NCBI GenBank assembly: GCA_005656395.1
Contig: SRSI01000036.1
Span: 124,001 to 188,000, forward strand
Direction: 5' to 3'
Source: Strongyloides papillosus
Lineage: Eukaryota > Nematoda > Chromadorea > Rhabditida > Strongyloididae
DNA: 64,000 nucleotides
Under the pieces are notes generated by a model. That model did not search any database. It had not been told where the DNA came from and was given only the letters and a program-made list of their open reading frames with translations. Both the position numbers and the translations under genes were made by a program. This document shows positions 45,701 through 54,401 of the stretch, in pieces. Position 1 is the first letter of the stretch. Each line of letters begins with the position of its first letter.

Positions 45701-46215
45701 CAGATGGAGCATCAACTTCTAAAGAATTCGCTACATTGAAAATTGGTACAATCGTCTACAAGAAAATAGTCAATGCTCACAAAAACAATGAACAATTCCA
45801 TGGTCCATACCGAATCTTAGAACATCTCCATGGCGACACCTATTTAATAGGAATGGTTACTAGATCAAATAGAAAAACAGGACAGATAGAACGCTGCAAC
45901 GCAAGATTTTTAAAATTGGCCCCTCTAGCAATACAAAATACCCTAAATAACGAATCAAACATATTAGACAATGATAATCACCAAAATACAAGAGTACCAA
46001 CTTTTCCACAGGAAACTATTATTAAGAAAGGGAGAGGTAGGCCACGAAAAGTTCTACCAACCATTAATGAAACATCAAATACTGATGAAATAATAATTCA
46101 ACCAAAAAAAGGTCGTGGAAGACCTAAGAAAATAATTTCAATAAACAATAATTCAAATGATAGTCTGGATAATCAACAACCCAAAAGAGATCGTGGAAGA
46201 CCAAAGAAACAATAA
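39787..46215 (+). CDS. R2 gag/envelope-like/pro-pol polyprotein, 2142 aa
   Basis: Domains in order: Ty3 gag/capsid (about 1-300), a basic Asn/Lys-rich tail without a CCHC knuckle (about 300-415), then a hydrophobic segment 'TALTLVTIFALIIPSFAW' (about 429-446). An ectodomain-like part follows with cysteines, sequons NET and NVT, and a basic 'AKRKRP' site near 588. Next comes a long heptad coiled coil (about 605-845) and a second hydrophobic span around 'LPSSIASLLTFLSTLIG' (about 868-884). Then the aspartic protease 'LIDTGATINVV' (about 957), RT 'FVYLDDILL' (about 1398), RNase H 'IMTDASIQGLGAAL' (about 1544), integrase with H2C2 finger (about 1725-1775), D-D-E in 'SVDHL', 'KTDNGPAF' and 'GIVERFNRT', the GPY/F module 'HGPYRILEHLHGDTYL', and three C-terminal AT-hooks ('GRGRPRK', 'GRGRPKK', 'DRGRPKK'). 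No stop or frameshift interrupts it. Membrane-module function is inferred. Confidence 0.9.
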   Translation: MLPRIFKRSDTKKQPAADNHQVFLNQYNALKSNWLQEQKNAKSLSSDEQHQISLIQNNALKMLINNLRLDEAKYLREYPVPTLTDNDMNLDLQPFEKELDATFRKEIGKIVPLLYDFTISGVERYIRALDTALFPLAKNNSRKDLLDQLAVYYVPSLIAKDKGLIKSYYQQHLNNRDSSSTYTLLSTFENIVELMELDGHRAMLGASIHPPKQLGAPIGTYIRMFENYVLRLDGLRMDSNEMMDNAPLNNDRRRQFINGLDSNIRIIVPQPDYYTPWHAFTQAYSSGYSRLYPNKPLFGKAPHRNNNTFSTNNGHFKKKQHFSNHQPVNKNNDKRFNDTRRNNQPFNNNKTTKFPQPSFLKSNPKRDDRKNFNGNRIKGHQSSTKKNFVTSSKKPNYSHKINSIETNLQKQSSLLSELAGKLSLFDIPKTALTLVTIFALIIPSFAWECEQIPPFFPEMYKQFNYKHSAFSKIEVTYMEDVCRVEQYHNVMRFGDILVDLETRPQIETKISLLDKQGCEGTKLYKNETDTNVLMIKDTPLVLTDADYDKWLEIFAYHYSFNVTCPDPNDIERTLDRGKIVPVSPIAKRKRPHHKVDSDELSCNTARQQLEVAMKQVEQLQKRNAQLESGIETCENNAKAFKKIVPCDVPKTDKVQEDQKFEIIRLRGDVELRDLYIKRNNEEIASLKEQLKETKDYLQTLSLSTTGAQNAALNLKDSHTAHIKEISSSAQERLEQAIQLEKEKCEKQRQNDLLEWKIRADEIEKDYEKKKNEEIKIIKQIFDEQMTELKTSIGSIKTEAMDTGEPDVLLQKLEKQSQDIITLQQMLRIKQEHTTTASTMTSEHCTAYNNFVRFIDNIKYLDLYNAMLTLPSSIASLLTFLSTLIGSRMISTVKQKSSNSHPKTRKIIKQPYHQSLTHNTTSSNWKFGDGPLLATVNSILHEAIAKVVIDIDNTEVLTLIDTGATINVVSKVILEMIPSNSFKRLPIDNIVATSANGTKIKIIGKALLTLKLGKSKYVITCYISPDISHDLILGQPGLAEIGDLNISWTNGTVTLGTHTLELHNAYEMILPVDILLNPKTHSILNPEVLSAPHLNEKDVFTIINPRFKGNNLLMTYSQLTPVLDGKVNLIIDNIGNNPVMLKKDTLLGHVTLIEQLNENELRITDDGYDSDEADIVDRLPPYPSKIKSKITSKNNFLQLVSLDTSELTDKNILDLKNILWKFRNVFHEFNSTPGHYNGPETLELHTIPHDIPKLIKTPRYSIEKEREIEKQVNDMLDSNMIEPSRTPYLSRINPVKKKNDEWRFVVDFRAINKIIQPQSHHIPRIDSILDKAAGNTFYTSLDLKNGFHQLTLDKSSRYLTGFPTHIGIFQYKRIPIGLVGSPDFFNHIMEKIFNDNNKFVYLDDILLTDNEIPTHIDNIRSALEKAHNLGLKFSLSKCLFFQQSLEYLGFIISKDGVKPNPAKTQALAEKPIPKNERELRSFLGTANYYRKHIPSYSKIAGLLYDTINNFIWTNKHTEAFENLKQAIISACTLAPPDPTKQFTIMTDASIQGLGAALMQEDRPIAFASHTLKKSETMYAPVQLEALGLVYALKQFSFYIYGKRSVVLTDQNSLLSLMTKKDVSNILDRYKNYIMGFDLDIKYIKGSNNIVADYLSRKVFNINLTDTLESYTDVFPKVTTYLQYPFTLENFHKYLNEKEKDTYPDCKTSLRGKTRLYVPQKLRFMVLTRWHEHPLLGNHNGYDKGAPKFKDTFHWPAIDNDIKRIWSSCTTCLTNKPHGPLQATVHDKKIPIPPYPWHTLSVDHLVISEHNYVLVIIDEYSRFVHLHHTTNMGTSTTIKLLKLSFFLLGFPHTLKTDNGPAFIADLFKNFCKTYNIEHYAVSAYNHQGNGIVERFNRTIRESLRIYKEKDISDIINSTQYVHNFSYTTNQEGKPKEYILSTADRFTNESYTNITLSGRQNLLQFIKEKLKPTPTDGASTSKEFATLKIGTIVYKKIVNAHKNNEQFHGPYRILEHLHGDTYLIGMVTRSNRKTGQIERCNARFLKLAPLAIQNTLNNESNILDNDNHQNTRVPTFPQETIIKKGRGRPRKVLPTINETSNTDEIIIQPKKGRGRPKKIISINNNSNDSLDNQQPKRDRGRPKKQ

Positions 46216-46402
46216 TTATGTCTAGCAATACTAACATAATATAATTATACCTAACACGCTACGCTTCAAATAATATCCAATAAAAGAAATTTTTTTTAAT
46301 AATACCCACCCCGACAAGTACATTTGAATAAAAACACTTTATAATTTTAAAAGAATAAAAAGAAATACACTTTTAATAAATATCATTAATATTTTTACTA
46401 TT

Positions 46403-47113
46403 ATGGACTCATTCGAACTTCAAGAATATATCCAATACGAAGGCAGTATCAACAATCCTATCATCATTGATGATGATAGTGATGACGAAAGTGATCAACT
46501 TCCACCACCACCTGAAGCTCCACAACTAACTACTTATGACTTCGAGGAGGATAGCGAGGACGAAATCCTCGTAGCAGATGATTATGAACTTCCATTCATG
46601 AAGGATAATGTTGAAGAAATGGACCATTCTAATTTGGACAGTCAGTTTCATGAATCCGACACTACTCCTATTCCGAGTGATGATGATGGAAGCAGTATAG
46701 CAGAAAGCGAACTATGTACTACCGATCCAGACCCCGACCACTACAATCGAGTCTGCTTCCTTCACCGTGGATATTTTCCACGCCGGGGAACCAACACCAA
46801 TGGCTCCATATGGGATCATCCTACTGGAATCATACTACATTTCAAGGAATGGAAAGAAGGACAGCTATCTTTACATCTATCAGTCCTACAAAAAAACAAC
46901 AAAGTCCGAAATCTAAGACTGATACTAGCAATTCCTCCCTGTCCAAAGTCAATACGTGGAATCAGAATTCTGTCAAACTTAAGAGATTGGGATAGATTGG
47001 ACATTGTGGCAGATGCCTCATGGATGGATTTCTGCTACCTTTTTCCCAGAATGAACAACATCAACATCAAAATTGTTTCCCAACCTTCTCTTATGGATAA
47101 GACACACGAATGA
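46403..47113 (+). CDS. R2 accessory ORF, acidic, 236 aa
   Basis: Lies between pol and the 3' LTR, where an envelope gene would sit in a retrovirus-like element, but has no signal peptide or membrane span. The N-terminal half is strongly acidic: 'PIIIDDDSDDESD' at 19-31 matches the SUMO-interacting motif pattern (hydrophobic triplet followed by acidic residues), then a Pro run 'PPPPEAP'. The C-terminal half (about 115-236) looks folded ('NRVCFLHRGYFPRR', 'GIILHFKEWKEGQLSLHLSV', 'DWDRLDIVADASWMDF') and matches nothing I know. ATG 46403 starts the frame; no other element here has a recognisable copy. Confidence 0.7.
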   Translation: MDSFELQEYIQYEGSINNPIIIDDDSDDESDQLPPPPEAPQLTTYDFEEDSEDEILVADDYELPFMKDNVEEMDHSNLDSQFHESDTTPIPSDDDGSSIAESELCTTDPDPDHYNRVCFLHRGYFPRRGTNTNGSIWDHPTGIILHFKEWKEGQLSLHLSVLQKNNKVRNLRLILAIPPCPKSIRGIRILSNLRDWDRLDIVADASWMDFCYLFPRMNNINIKIVSQPSLMDKTHE

Positions 47114-47899
47114 AACAGACATTTTTTTTCGATACAATCTTACAATTTGAATTTGCTCCTAATTGTGATTTTTTCTTAACAATTTTTATCTAACACATTT
47201 CTTATTTTTGCTTTTGCTTTTTCCCCTTTTTCATATAACCAAACTATTTTATTATTTTTTTTAAAAAAACTACAATAACCTTTTTATATATACCCCTTGT
47301 TGTCCTTATATTTAATGCATTTTGAAATACATTATACCTTATGTAACTTTATCATTGTTAAAACTTTATATTTTACTATCCCTATCTTTAACATGTTATA
47401 TCTTATATATTTAACCGCATATACTATTTTTATTAATGACCCATATCTTAATATATTTCCTATTAATATACTACATCAATTTTAATACTTATTATTGTAT
47501 CCCCCCTTATCATTCACTCTTTATTGTACTACATACATATATTTGTGAAAAGTTATTCTAACTCACTACTTGCTGACACTGATAAACTACCACGACAGAA
47601 GAAACATTATCAAAACAAAATAATTACAAGTAGACTTCTTACTATTAATGTATTCTATTTCATCCATTCCTTTATTAAAACCACAATACGAATCTATTTA
47701 AAATGAACCTACATCATGCTAAGAATCACAAGACTTCAGACAAGGAAATCCAACTTCCCGTATACACTTGAAATATCTCAATTGATATGTACTGCTAGAA
47801 CGTATTCCTAACATAGAACATTACTTAAACTATTAATACATACTATTTAATCCTCAGATTGTCACCTTTTAATATCAAATTAAAAGCTTGATCCGGGGA
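47114..47899 (+). other. R2 3' untranslated region
   Basis: No supported gene; two ~60-codon plus-strand frames (47297, 47524) are low-complexity and unlikely to be real. Confidence 0.55.
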
Positions 47900-48164
47900 T
47901 GTGAACATGGGAAGCTGTGTCGGAGGAAATGTATGTACATTCATATCAATAAGAACACGCCCATTCCCTCAAGGACTATATAAGGAACGGATGAAGACTA
48001 TTTTACATATAGTTAAATAATACCTTTTTCATAATATATATATATTCACTTTATTGTTATATTCTAATTCCCCTTTGCTTGAATAAACTCTTAAACAAAG
48101 TCTCGTGTTATATTGTAAAAGTCCGGGAGCCTCTACGGCTCCCGAAGAATCCACCAGGATTACA
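47900..48164 (+). repeat. R2 3' LTR
   Basis: Near-identical to the 5' LTR; the changes I see are G/C in 'GTATGTA(G/C)ATTC' and T/C in 'CCATT(C)(T/C)CTC'. Preceded by CCGGGGA. Confidence 0.9.
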
Positions 48165-48168
48165 GTTT

Positions 48169-48838
48169 AAAAGAATGATTTTCGTTAAAACGTTAACAAC
48201 TTTACACGAAATTGACTTCTGATAACTCACTTCATAACATATTATAAAAACAAATTAGATTCTAAAATAGGTGTAATATTTTTAAAATTTCTAAGATTAA
48301 ATAAATGTTTCATTACTTCAAAATATTAAAAGTATATATTTTTGTAAAAAAACGACCAAATTTATGCGGAAATCTAACATTTTGCCTCATTTAAAACATT
48401 TTTGTTGTCGCCTGATATTTTTAAAATTTGAATAAATTTTGACATTTCAAAATGATGGGACATTTTATTGCATTTTATGTAATAATGTCAAAATTTGTCC
48501 TATTTTTTTTGTGTGTAGTTTATAAGAGTCACTTTCAATTTATTTACTGAAACGTAGCGGCATTTTGGTTTTTTAAATAGTGGTAGAGTGTCTATTACTA
48601 CTATATAAAATCTTAAATCGCGTTATTTTTTAAAAATCACAGAAATGTCTAGATTACTTTTTTTGACAAAACTTTTTAAAGAGTTGACATACATTTTATT
48701 ACTAAAGCCATATTATGCTGTTTTCAATCCCTTTTTACAAGTAATGCTATGAGAAATTATTTTATATCCTCACAATCTTATTTTTATTATTTAAATATTC
48801 AAATTTTTCTAAAAAATAATTTTATAAGATAATCCTAC
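48169..48838. other. Flank between R2 and R3
   Basis: Contains the right part of the candidate mariner-type element (to 48527); otherwise AT-rich with no gene seen. Confidence 0.5.
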
Positions 48839-48952
48839 AGTCAAAAGGTTTTTATTAGTAGAAACATAAAGATGACATGAATGACAACACAATAAAGAAA
48901 TATTAGACAAAATCTCATGCATTTTTCTCATTTGGAATGCTTTATTCTAATT
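48839..48952 (-). repeat. R3 3' LTR
   Basis: 114 bp. On the minus strand it starts AATTAGAATAAAGC and ends CTTTTGACT. Confidence 0.85.
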
Positions 48953-49010
48953 CCAAGGACCTTTTGAGATTCTCCTTATCTTCCACAACGCGAAGTTGAT
49001 CTTGATGTCT

Positions 49011-52000
49011 CTAGAGTCCGTTAGCTAATTGTACTTGATGTTTTCGCTGTCTTACTATTTTTGACACCATGGAGTTTCTAGGTCCAAAAATTTCTCTGTT
49101 TCTTAACTTATATGTTGCATTTTTGCCTACTAGTTCATTTTCTTCATCATTTTTCTTTTGACTGGTCTCCCCTCTTTCTCTTAGCTTCATACTTAATATG
49201 TCAATGGGCTTTTCAGACTCTCTTTCATTTTCGATTAGAGACCTTCCCGACATGTTTGGACATAGATTGTACTTCTCAGTGATTTCATTCAAGATGAGGG
49301 TCCAGTCTTTGGTATTTCGTTGTAGTAGGTGCTTCGACATTAGGAGATTCAATGTTCCTATTGATCTTTCTGCTAGAGAGTTGGCGGAGTGATGACCAGC
49401 AGCTGAGAAATCAAGTTCAATGTTTCTTTTTGCATCCCATGTTTTCATTTCTTTGCTTATATATCCTCTTGCCTGGTCGAGACGTATATGTTCGGGTGTT
49501 GGGTTGTTGGCCATGTATTCTTCAAGTCCCTTTATTACATCTTCTGTCTTGCATCCTTTTAGTGCTCTAGTGTACCACTTTTTTGTATTTGCATCTACTA
49601 TCATCATGATACGGTTGAAGCCTTTTATCAGTGGGAGCTTTCCTCTTAGATCCATTGTTATTGATTCACCAGGTCTTGAGTAGTACGGAGTTACTACTCC
49701 TCTCCCCTCTTTCGACGGAAAGGCGTTGGTGGCTAGGCAGATTTCGCATTGATTGATGTATTCTCGTACTATTTTGTATAATCCTGGTATTGCGACGGAT
49801 CTTTCTAATATTGACATTGTTTTTTGCTTGCCGAAGTGTCCACTCATATCATGTAATATGTATAGTATTTGATTAATCAGGTTTTCATCATTTGCTGGAA
49901 TAACTATTTGGCCGGTTATGGTTTTTATGTATTTTTCGTCCGTATTGTCTTGTAGTGTGAAGTTGTGGTAGTTCGTGTGATTTTTTACTGCGTTTTGAAG
50001 TTCGGTCGATTGTTGTTGGCTTTGTCTTATGTCATCCAGTTCTCCTTCTTTGTCGATGAAGAGCTTTATGATCTTCTTTGGTCTTCCCTTTCCTCTTCTG
50101 GTGGGTACATCGTCGGTGGTGGTAGTGGTGTTGACTTCTTCTTGTATTGAATTTATCTCAGTGACTACTTTATTTTCCAAGGCTGCTTCGATCTCCGTCA
50201 TGTCATGTTTTTCTTCCCCGTCAAATATTCTGCTAAGAAGATCGGACATGCAATTATCAGTCCCTTTAATGTAAGAGATGCTGCAGTCGTATTGTAGTAT
50301 CTCTTGTATTATGGAGGAGTAGCGTGCAATTCTTTTCTGGTCAAATATGTAGCAGAGAGATTTGTGGTCTGATTCTATTATGACTTGTCGATTTCTTATG
50401 TAATCTGAAAATACCCTCAGACCTTCTCTTATTCCTAACAGTTCTAGATGAAAAGCAGCTTTTAGTTGTTTACAGGATTCAAATTTTGAGGAGAAATATG
50501 CGATTATTCGTTTTGTATTTTGTTTGTCTATGTAGTATAGAAATCCTCCACATCCATTTTTTGATGAGTCTACGCGTAGTCTGAGAATGGTGTTGTTTGG
50601 TGGTACATCAAGAGGTTTCCTTTTAAATATTTGTGCTCTTAAGTATTCATATGCGGCTGTGCTTTCGTCGTCCCTTTGTATGATTTTATCTTTTTGTTTT
50701 TCCCAGAGTTTGGATGCATATTTTGTGAAGTCAAGAATGGCTAATCTGAAGAAATTGTATGCTTGAGTGAACTTGTATAAATTTTTTCCTGTGGATGGTT
50801 TTTGTCTTTGTAGGATCTTGGCTGCACTGGAATCTGATATTTTTAGTTGACCGTTGTGTAGTTGCCAACCAAGGTAGTCTATTTGTTGTCGACCTATCTG
50901 GCATTTTGAGATGTTTAATTTTATGCCGTTATCAGCCAAGACTCCCAGAATAGTATCCACGTCTGTGTAGTGTTTTTCCATGTCTTCCTCCTTTTGTACG
51001 ATACTGCCGTAATATATGTCATCCTGGTAGACGAACAGGTTGCCAGAAAGTTGATTTCGTATTCCTTGACACATGATTTCGATAGATCGTTGGAAGTAGG
51101 CTGCTGAGTTTCGTTGCCCCATTATCATTCTGACAAATTGATCGGTTTGTCCAAAACATTTTATTGCGTATTTTCCTCTATCTTTAGGTGGAATGACGAG
51201 ACTGTGGTAGGCTGAGTTGCAATCGAGTTTGGTGTATGTATTGGCTCTTCCTTCGGTAAAGATAAGATCGGAGATTTTTGGTGCATCAAAGGAGGCTCGT
51301 ACCATTCGACTGTTAGGCTTCTGACAGTCTACCACTAGTCTATATCTTATTTGATTATCAAATTTTGATCTTTGTGGTTGTCCGTTTTGGTCCTTTTTCA
51401 TTATTAACTAGTATGGTAAGATTTCTACTGAATTTGATGGCTCAATGATATTGTTGTCTAAGTACCCTTGGATTATTCTTTTTAAGGTGTTATCTTGTGC
51501 TGGCATGTAAAATAGATATCGTTTGTCTGGATCTGTCGGTTTCTTCCATATCTCTTCCGGAATCATGATTTTACCTTCACCACAGTCAAATTCGTTTGTG
51601 GGGATTATTTTTGGGTACTTCAGTGTCATTTTTGTTTTGAATGCTTCCTCCTTCATTTTTCTTTCCTCGTTTTCAAGAAATCCTAAGACTAGATTGATTT
51701 TTTCATTGGTTTCGTCGTTATCTTCAATGAATACACGTTTGGATCTGCAGTCGATGATTAATCCGAAGTTGATCATGTCATGTAGACCGAATATCATTTC
51801 AAAGCCGGTGTAGTTTTTGTTGTTTGTCGCTATTCTGTTCAGTACGGTTTCCTTTTTCATTATCGTTAATCTATGGGCTTCATTAACAACCGGATATTCT
51901 ACTGGGATTCCATTGGCTTTAAATTTTCTGGTTTCTGTGGGTTTCCAATTTAGTTTTTCTGCAAGATCTCTTGAAATCATTGTCATAGATGCCGCTGTGT

Positions 52001-52214
52001 CTAGTGCGATGTTTATACTTTCTTGATCTAGTATGGCCGGGAGGATGATGAGGTTTCTGCCATCATCATGATGTTGTGTGAAGAATGGACACTCTATTGC
52101 ATTTATTTCTGATGTAAGTTGTTTCTCAAGTGCTGTGTAGTCTGTGTTTGTCGGTGAGTCATTTGAAGTTGTTAGATTATTAACGTCCAGGTCTATAGCC
52201 CTGGACTTTACAAG
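49011..52214 (-). pseudogene. R3 pro-pol, with one in-frame TAG
   Basis: Entered by -1 frameshift at 52214-52220. Protease core reads 'IALDTAASMTMIS', with DTA in place of DTG. A TAG at 51408-51410, following 'VEILPY', interrupts the frame just before RT; a Trp codon is a plausible ancestor, and the context is not a known readthrough site. RT carries 'FVYQDDIYYG', RNase H 'LRVDSSKNGCGGFLYY', integrase a 'CEICLATN' finger half and D-D-E in 'ITMDLRG', 'IRLDQARGY' and 'SLAERSIG'. A single AT-hook 'RRGKGRPKK' lies between RNase H and integrase. Belongs to Ty3, separate from R1/R4 and R2/R5. Confidence 0.8.
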
Positions 52215-52220
52215 TTTTTT
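52185..52220 (-). promoter_or_regulatory. R3 -1 ribosomal frameshift signal
   Basis: On the minus strand the heptamer A AAA AAC (52214-52220) sits in the gag frame exactly as X-XXY-YYZ requires. Seven nt later comes a perfect 7-bp hairpin GTCCAGG/CCTGGAC with an 8-nt loop (52185-52206); the gag stop lies in the spacer. The -1 frame is open from here into protease and pol. Confidence 0.85.
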
Positions 52221-52840
52221 GTCTGGTTGTCGTTTGGTGCGTAGTTGTCTTGGTGTTTTCTTTTAAATGGTGGTTCAGGTGCGCCTGTTCTTCCTCTCTT
52301 ATTTTTGAAGAAGCAGTCTTCTGTGGTGTGGTTGTTCCTACCACAAATGTCACATCTTTTGTTTTTCTCAAGTTCTTTACTCTTATCTGGCCATCTGTTT
52401 GATCTTTTACGGTTTCCAAAGGACTCCGTTTCATAACATGCTCTGTGAAAGAAGCTTTCCCATTCTTCTTCTGGATCGGTGTTTTCTAATACTCTTTTTA
52501 CGGCATCTTGTCTGGTATGTAAGGCTTGTATTATTAAATATTGGAGTACCTCTGTAGCTGGGTCTCTACCATGTAAGTCTTTAAACATTCTTTGATAGTG
52601 TATGATGTCTTCGCGGAGATTGGTGATACGGGGTCTGAAAAGCAGTATCTCTCTTTGTTGGTGTGCTCTATGTCCAGCAGGGATAATGGCTTGGTATACT
52701 CTCTCTATCATCTCGTTCCATTCCATGCTCTTGTTCATCTCAACTTCAAGGGCCTTCAACATCTTTTCTCCTTCTAAAGTTTGGATTAGGAGCTCTCTTT
52801 TCTCTTGGGTTGACAGTTCTGGTACATGATTCATTTGCAT
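52208..52840 (-). CDS. R3 gag, 210 aa
   Basis: ATG 52840 starts a frame with capsid-type helices and the pattern 'YQRMFKDLHGRDPATEVLQY', ending in a basic tail with a CCHC zinc knuckle 'CDICGRNNHTTEDC' (about residue 167). The C-terminus overlaps the frameshift site and stops at TAA (52208-52210), two codons after the slippery heptamer. It should form the particle and bind RNA. Confidence 0.8.
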   Translation of the reverse strand: MQMNHVPELSTQEKRELLIQTLEGEKMLKALEVEMNKSMEWNEMIERVYQAIIPAGHRAHQQREILLFRPRITNLREDIIHYQRMFKDLHGRDPATEVLQYLIIQALHTRQDAVKRVLENTDPEEEWESFFHRACYETESFGNRKRSNRWPDKSKELEKNKRCDICGRNNHTTEDCFFKNKRGRTGAPEPPFKRKHQDNYAPNDNQTKNL

Positions 52841-53184
52841 TGTTACACGAGTTGGCTTCGGGTAGTTTCACCCGTTGAATAAACTCTGTCCCAATTGTTT
52901 TTTAGCAAACAAATGACTATGAAAGATTTGTTATAAAATAATAGACGAATTTTTTTTAAAAAAATATGTTAAAAAAGAAATTATAAGTCTTAGTAAATAT
53001 TCAAATTATTTTATAAAACGTTTATTTTTTCAATTTAAAAGGGTAGGGGTCACAGTTTAATGTAGTGCATAATGAAGTGAATCTAAAAGAATATCAATAA
53101 AATGCGTCCGCTATTTCAGACTCTGACCAAAAAAACATTAAAGCAATAGAAATTGAGTGAAGATTCTATTTTCGGACTAATGTT

Positions 53185-53634
53185 TTAAAAACTTTCTTTT
53201 GAATATTCTCTGTAAGACATATTACTTAAAAATTTGGCTGGGGTGAAACTGTACTTTCCCACACGAGTTATGTGGTTCTTCCAACTGTTGTTTTTATCAG
53301 TTGTCTTGAATCTCGGGATTGTCATTAACAGTTTGTAGGCCTTTTCGAAAGGGTCTTTCTTGTCCATAATGGTCCTAGGGAGATTGTCGTTATCATGGAG
53401 GCTTCCTCTTCCCATCACTCTTCCCTTTCTTCTCTCGTATTCTTCTTCCGAGAGTTCCATCAGCACACCGTTTACCTCTAAGGCTACAGCATTTTTGTCA
53501 ATATCAGGTGTATCTTTGAATTCCTCCAAGAGGTTGTCGATAACCTTTTTCATATCATTACGTCCCAATAGTCGAGATTCTTCTAAGCGGTTCATCTCAT
53601 TCCTGATGAAGCTTTTCTTTTGTCTCTCGTCCAT
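53185..53634 (-). CDS. R3 ORF1, 149 aa, unknown
   Basis: Minus-strand frame from ATG 53634 ('MDERQKKSFIRNEMNRLEES'), highly charged and helical. Its second half contains 'YERRKGRVMGRGS' and 'FEKAYKLLMTIPRFK'. The frame opens upstream only through a TTG. It lies in the element's gag position, 344 bp before the zinc-knuckle gag ORF, and may encode a matrix-like or accessory protein. No family recognised. Confidence 0.5.
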   Translation of the reverse strand: MDERQKKSFIRNEMNRLEESRLLGRNDMKKVIDNLLEEFKDTPDIDKNAVALEVNGVLMELSEEEYERRKGRVMGRGSLHDNDNLPRTIMDKKDPFEKAYKLLMTIPRFKTTDKNNSWKNHITRVGKYSFTPAKFLSNMSYREYSKESF

Positions 53635-54397
53635 TTCTCGTTTATTGAGTATTATCTGTAAATAAACCAAATATAATCATGAGCTATCTTTTACAATTAA
53701 TTTATCTCGTTTTATCAAAGCACGCAAAGTCTGTTTTAATTTATTGCCAAATGACCGTGTTGTGTAATGATGACGTCAATCGTTCAGATTGTCTCGACTA
53801 TCCAATACCTCTCTCTTTTATTATATTTTATGCTTTGTGTTCGGGATGCTTTTCCCTCCTTTTCTCTCTTTATATATGTCTTTCTTTGTTTTCGGTATCG
53901 CCTGACATCTGATCCCCCGTGCCCAGTCAAAAGGTTAGGATTAGATGTTCAGGAGGTGCCGGAAGGACATTATCAGTTATTTTATCTTTTTCACCATGTA
54001 TTGCTTACCTCTGTGATGTTATCATCTCTTTTTTGTGTTTTCCCGCGCGGTCACTTTGCGCGATCTCTTTCGCACCTGTTTAGTACCTCAAGCTTGTTCA
54101 TTTGTATATTATCTTTGCACTTTATCATCTGGAATGTAATTTGCATGCCCATACCTCTAGGACTGTGTTTTACTTACATCTTCGTTTTTACTTTATTATT
54201 GGGTCATATTTTATCTCGCTCTTTTCCTTTACATTGTGTTTTCTCACTTGTGTACATCACCTGGATTACATCATTAACATGCATGCGCCTCTTGGACCAT
54301 GTCTGACTTACACTTTTATCAATTTTTACATTGTGGCCGTTTCCTCTCCTGGATTCTCGGTCCTTAATTATTTTATGGACTCTAGAGCCTTCTCTAG
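53635..54397 (-). other. R3 5' leader
   Basis: About 0.76 kb. Minus-strand frames are short. The longer plus-strand frames here reflect C/T-rich composition. TTTATTTACAG just upstream of ORF1 looks like a 3' splice site, so a spliced RNA is possible. Confidence 0.5.
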
Positions 54398-54401
54398 AGT
54401 C
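54378..54401 (-). promoter_or_regulatory. R3 LTR/leader junction hairpin at the expected primer-binding site
   Basis: GACTCTAGAG and CTCTAGAGTC pair perfectly around a 4-nt loop, spanning the last bases of the 5' LTR and the first of the leader. No TGG tRNA-type primer site follows the LTR. The structure suggests self-priming or another primer arrangement, as established for Tf1-like elements; here that is inference. Confidence 0.6.

Larger units (their letters stand above)
38504..48164 (+). mobile_element. Ty3-type LTR retrotransposon R2, apparently intact, 9.66 kb
   Basis: LTRs at 38504-38768 and 47900-48164 (265 bp) begin TGTGAAC and end ATTACA, differ at only two positions that I can see, and are flanked by GTTT (38500-38503, 48165-48168). 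A TGG-beginning stretch directly follows the 5' LTR as a primer-binding site. One open gag-pol frame of 2142 codons and an accessory ORF lie inside. It looks young and potentially competent. Confidence 0.9.
37725..48527. mobile_element. Candidate mariner-type element interrupted by R2
   Basis: TACACACAAAAAAA at 37725 is matched in inverted orientation at 48527, each preceded by TA, and the following ~60 bp on both sides are similar (GGGAC...TGTAATAA...TTGTCC). Without R2 the span is about 1.13 kb, a MITE-like size. The left end is also present in duplication copy A, truncated there. Confidence 0.45.

Noticed and set aside
49198..50274. Several plus-strand frames
   Set aside because: Antisense shadows of R3 integrase and RNase H.
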